DNA of 64,000 nt from Cymodocea nodosa (Eukaryota; Streptophyta; Magnoliopsida; Alismatales; Cymodoceaceae), in assembly GCA_036874045.1 (NCBI GenBank), contig JAZBRI010000008.1:9005001-9069000 (forward strand). Direction: 5' to 3'. Below, one piece after another: positions 62,975 through 64,000 of this stretch; positions within the stretch are counted from its first letter, which is position 1, and each line of letters starts with the position of its first letter. Under the pieces are notes generated by a model. The model saw only the letters and a program-made list of their open reading frames with translations. It was not told the origin of the DNA and searched no databases. Made by a program: the position numbers and the translations under genes.

Positions 62975-64000
62975 AGGATGATGGTATTATAATTATAATA
63001 TAATATTTCTATTATATTAATATTTCAGAATAATTATAATTAGAATATTATAATGATTACATCACATTATTAATTATATATTAATATTTGAACCATTTTA
63101 AAGTATTTAAATACGTATGGGTAGAATTGCCATTTAACCACTGATATTCGTGTTAAGATCGAAAGCCATTTATTCCTCTCTAAACATATTATGCACTAAT
63201 CCAATGATTCTCTGTATCGGATTTTACTTAGAATCAAGATTTCAATAAAATTCTATCCAAAATGTAAATATCAACCACACCATCTATTGTTTATGTAAGT
63301 AATTAATTAGTCTTCGGTATCTTTTGGGAACATTATGTAGTCTTCGATTCTTAATTTCCAGGCTTAATTCTTCCAAATACCATGTGACAGCAGATTTTGC
63401 ACATAATCCACAAGATTCTTCTCTACAATGGTTTTATGTTGTATTATGCAAAACAGGAGAATCCAGAGAAATTGTAGTTATTGCCAATTCTCATGTGCAC
63501 ACACGTTACACAATTTTCTGACAAAATTGCCCTCAATATTATTATTAGATAGTGATTAAAACGCAAGCATTCATTATAAAACTCCTTTTCTAATTTAATC
63601 GTTACTTTTATACCAAAATCCTATGTCAAACTACCGTATCCAAATATTCGATGAATGAAATAAATTCACACCCATAATCTATAGATTTTAAAATATCTTA
63701 AATTCTATAAAGAATCTCGATTGTCCTATAAGCGGACCATTCATAATGCTTCTCAACGATGCCTTAGATCTCATTCTCTTATATTCTAAGCTTATTCTTT
63801 TATAAACCTTATAGAAAGAAGTTTAAATAAACCTTTCGATGATTATCATACTTCGTTCTCGTGGAATCTAAGAATTGTTTAGGTTGCATTTGATACCACT
63901 CTAATAAAGTAGAAGCTATAAGAAAGACTTCTACAAACTGTTACTAGAAAAGTGTGATCCCTACAATAAGCGGTACAAGCCTGTAGCTACCTCCCAGGCC
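62975..64000. other. Upstream flank of the PPR gene, no gene
   Basis: The first 100 bp are an almost pure A/T stretch with ATTATAAT palindromes, probably the promoter side of the PPR gene. The rest is AT-rich. The frame 63324-63521 has no recognised family. At 63891-63899 a GATACCACT resembles the reverse of a Copia binding site, but no LTR can be shown before the window ends. Confidence 0.4.

Noticed and set aside
63880-64000. Copia binding site and LTR at the window end
   Set aside because: GATACCACT resembles a reversed TGGTATC, but the adjoining sequence has no CA/TG LTR border and the window ends.

Overview
This is plant nuclear DNA, from a flowering plant. The evidence is spliceosomal exons, a plant-type chloroplast YbeY-HAD gene, a P-class pentatricopeptide-repeat (PPR) gene and dense LTR retrotransposons. 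The GC-rich 5' exon and GC-rich intronless PPR gene in AT-rich surroundings resemble monocots (my guess is a non-grass monocot), but the species cannot be named from the sequence.

Layout. 1-19375: a retroelement cluster upstream of the first host gene. An Athila-like Ty3/Gypsy internal region on the minus strand (1-~3008, running off the window) faces a deleted plus-strand copy of the same family (LTR tail, primer binding site, gag-protease-partial RT, polypurine tract, LTR). That family's LTR is split by a 10.0-kb Copia element of Sirevirus type (7104-17124, target duplication ATGAC), and another LTR tail follows. 19376-21949: gene-free AT-rich DNA, then the host promoter.

21950-59702: one host gene on the plus strand. 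I assembled it as 12 in-frame exons encoding 578 aa: an N-terminal organelle-type leader, a YbeY endoribonuclease domain and a C-terminal HAD phosphatase domain (Arabidopsis At2g25870 type). The coding sequence is only 1,737 nt but the gene covers 37.75 kb. Introns 3 (19.2 kb), 7 (6.8 kb) and 8 (8.4 kb) hold nearly all the extra length. They contain Copia remnants on both strands, an Athila-like solo LTR, a LINE-type RNase H fragment, a degenerate Myb/SANT-like gene, a plant-mobile-domain remnant and a 30-bp minisatellite. Intron 8 holds a short-LTR Copia (49918-57740), itself interrupted by a second Sirevirus-like element (50541-54360, target duplication AAGTG).

59703-61207 is the interval between two convergent host genes; 61208-62974 (minus) is an intact intronless PPR gene; 62975-64000 is AT-rich flank. 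The two host genes are both probably organelle RNA factors: YbeY acts in chloroplast rRNA maturation and the PPR group binds organelle RNA. I see no sign that they are co-regulated. All retroelement coding regions here are broken by stops, frameshifts or deletions, except the RT-plus-extra-domain part of the Sirevirus-like element, which is open for 831 codons and lacks RNase H.
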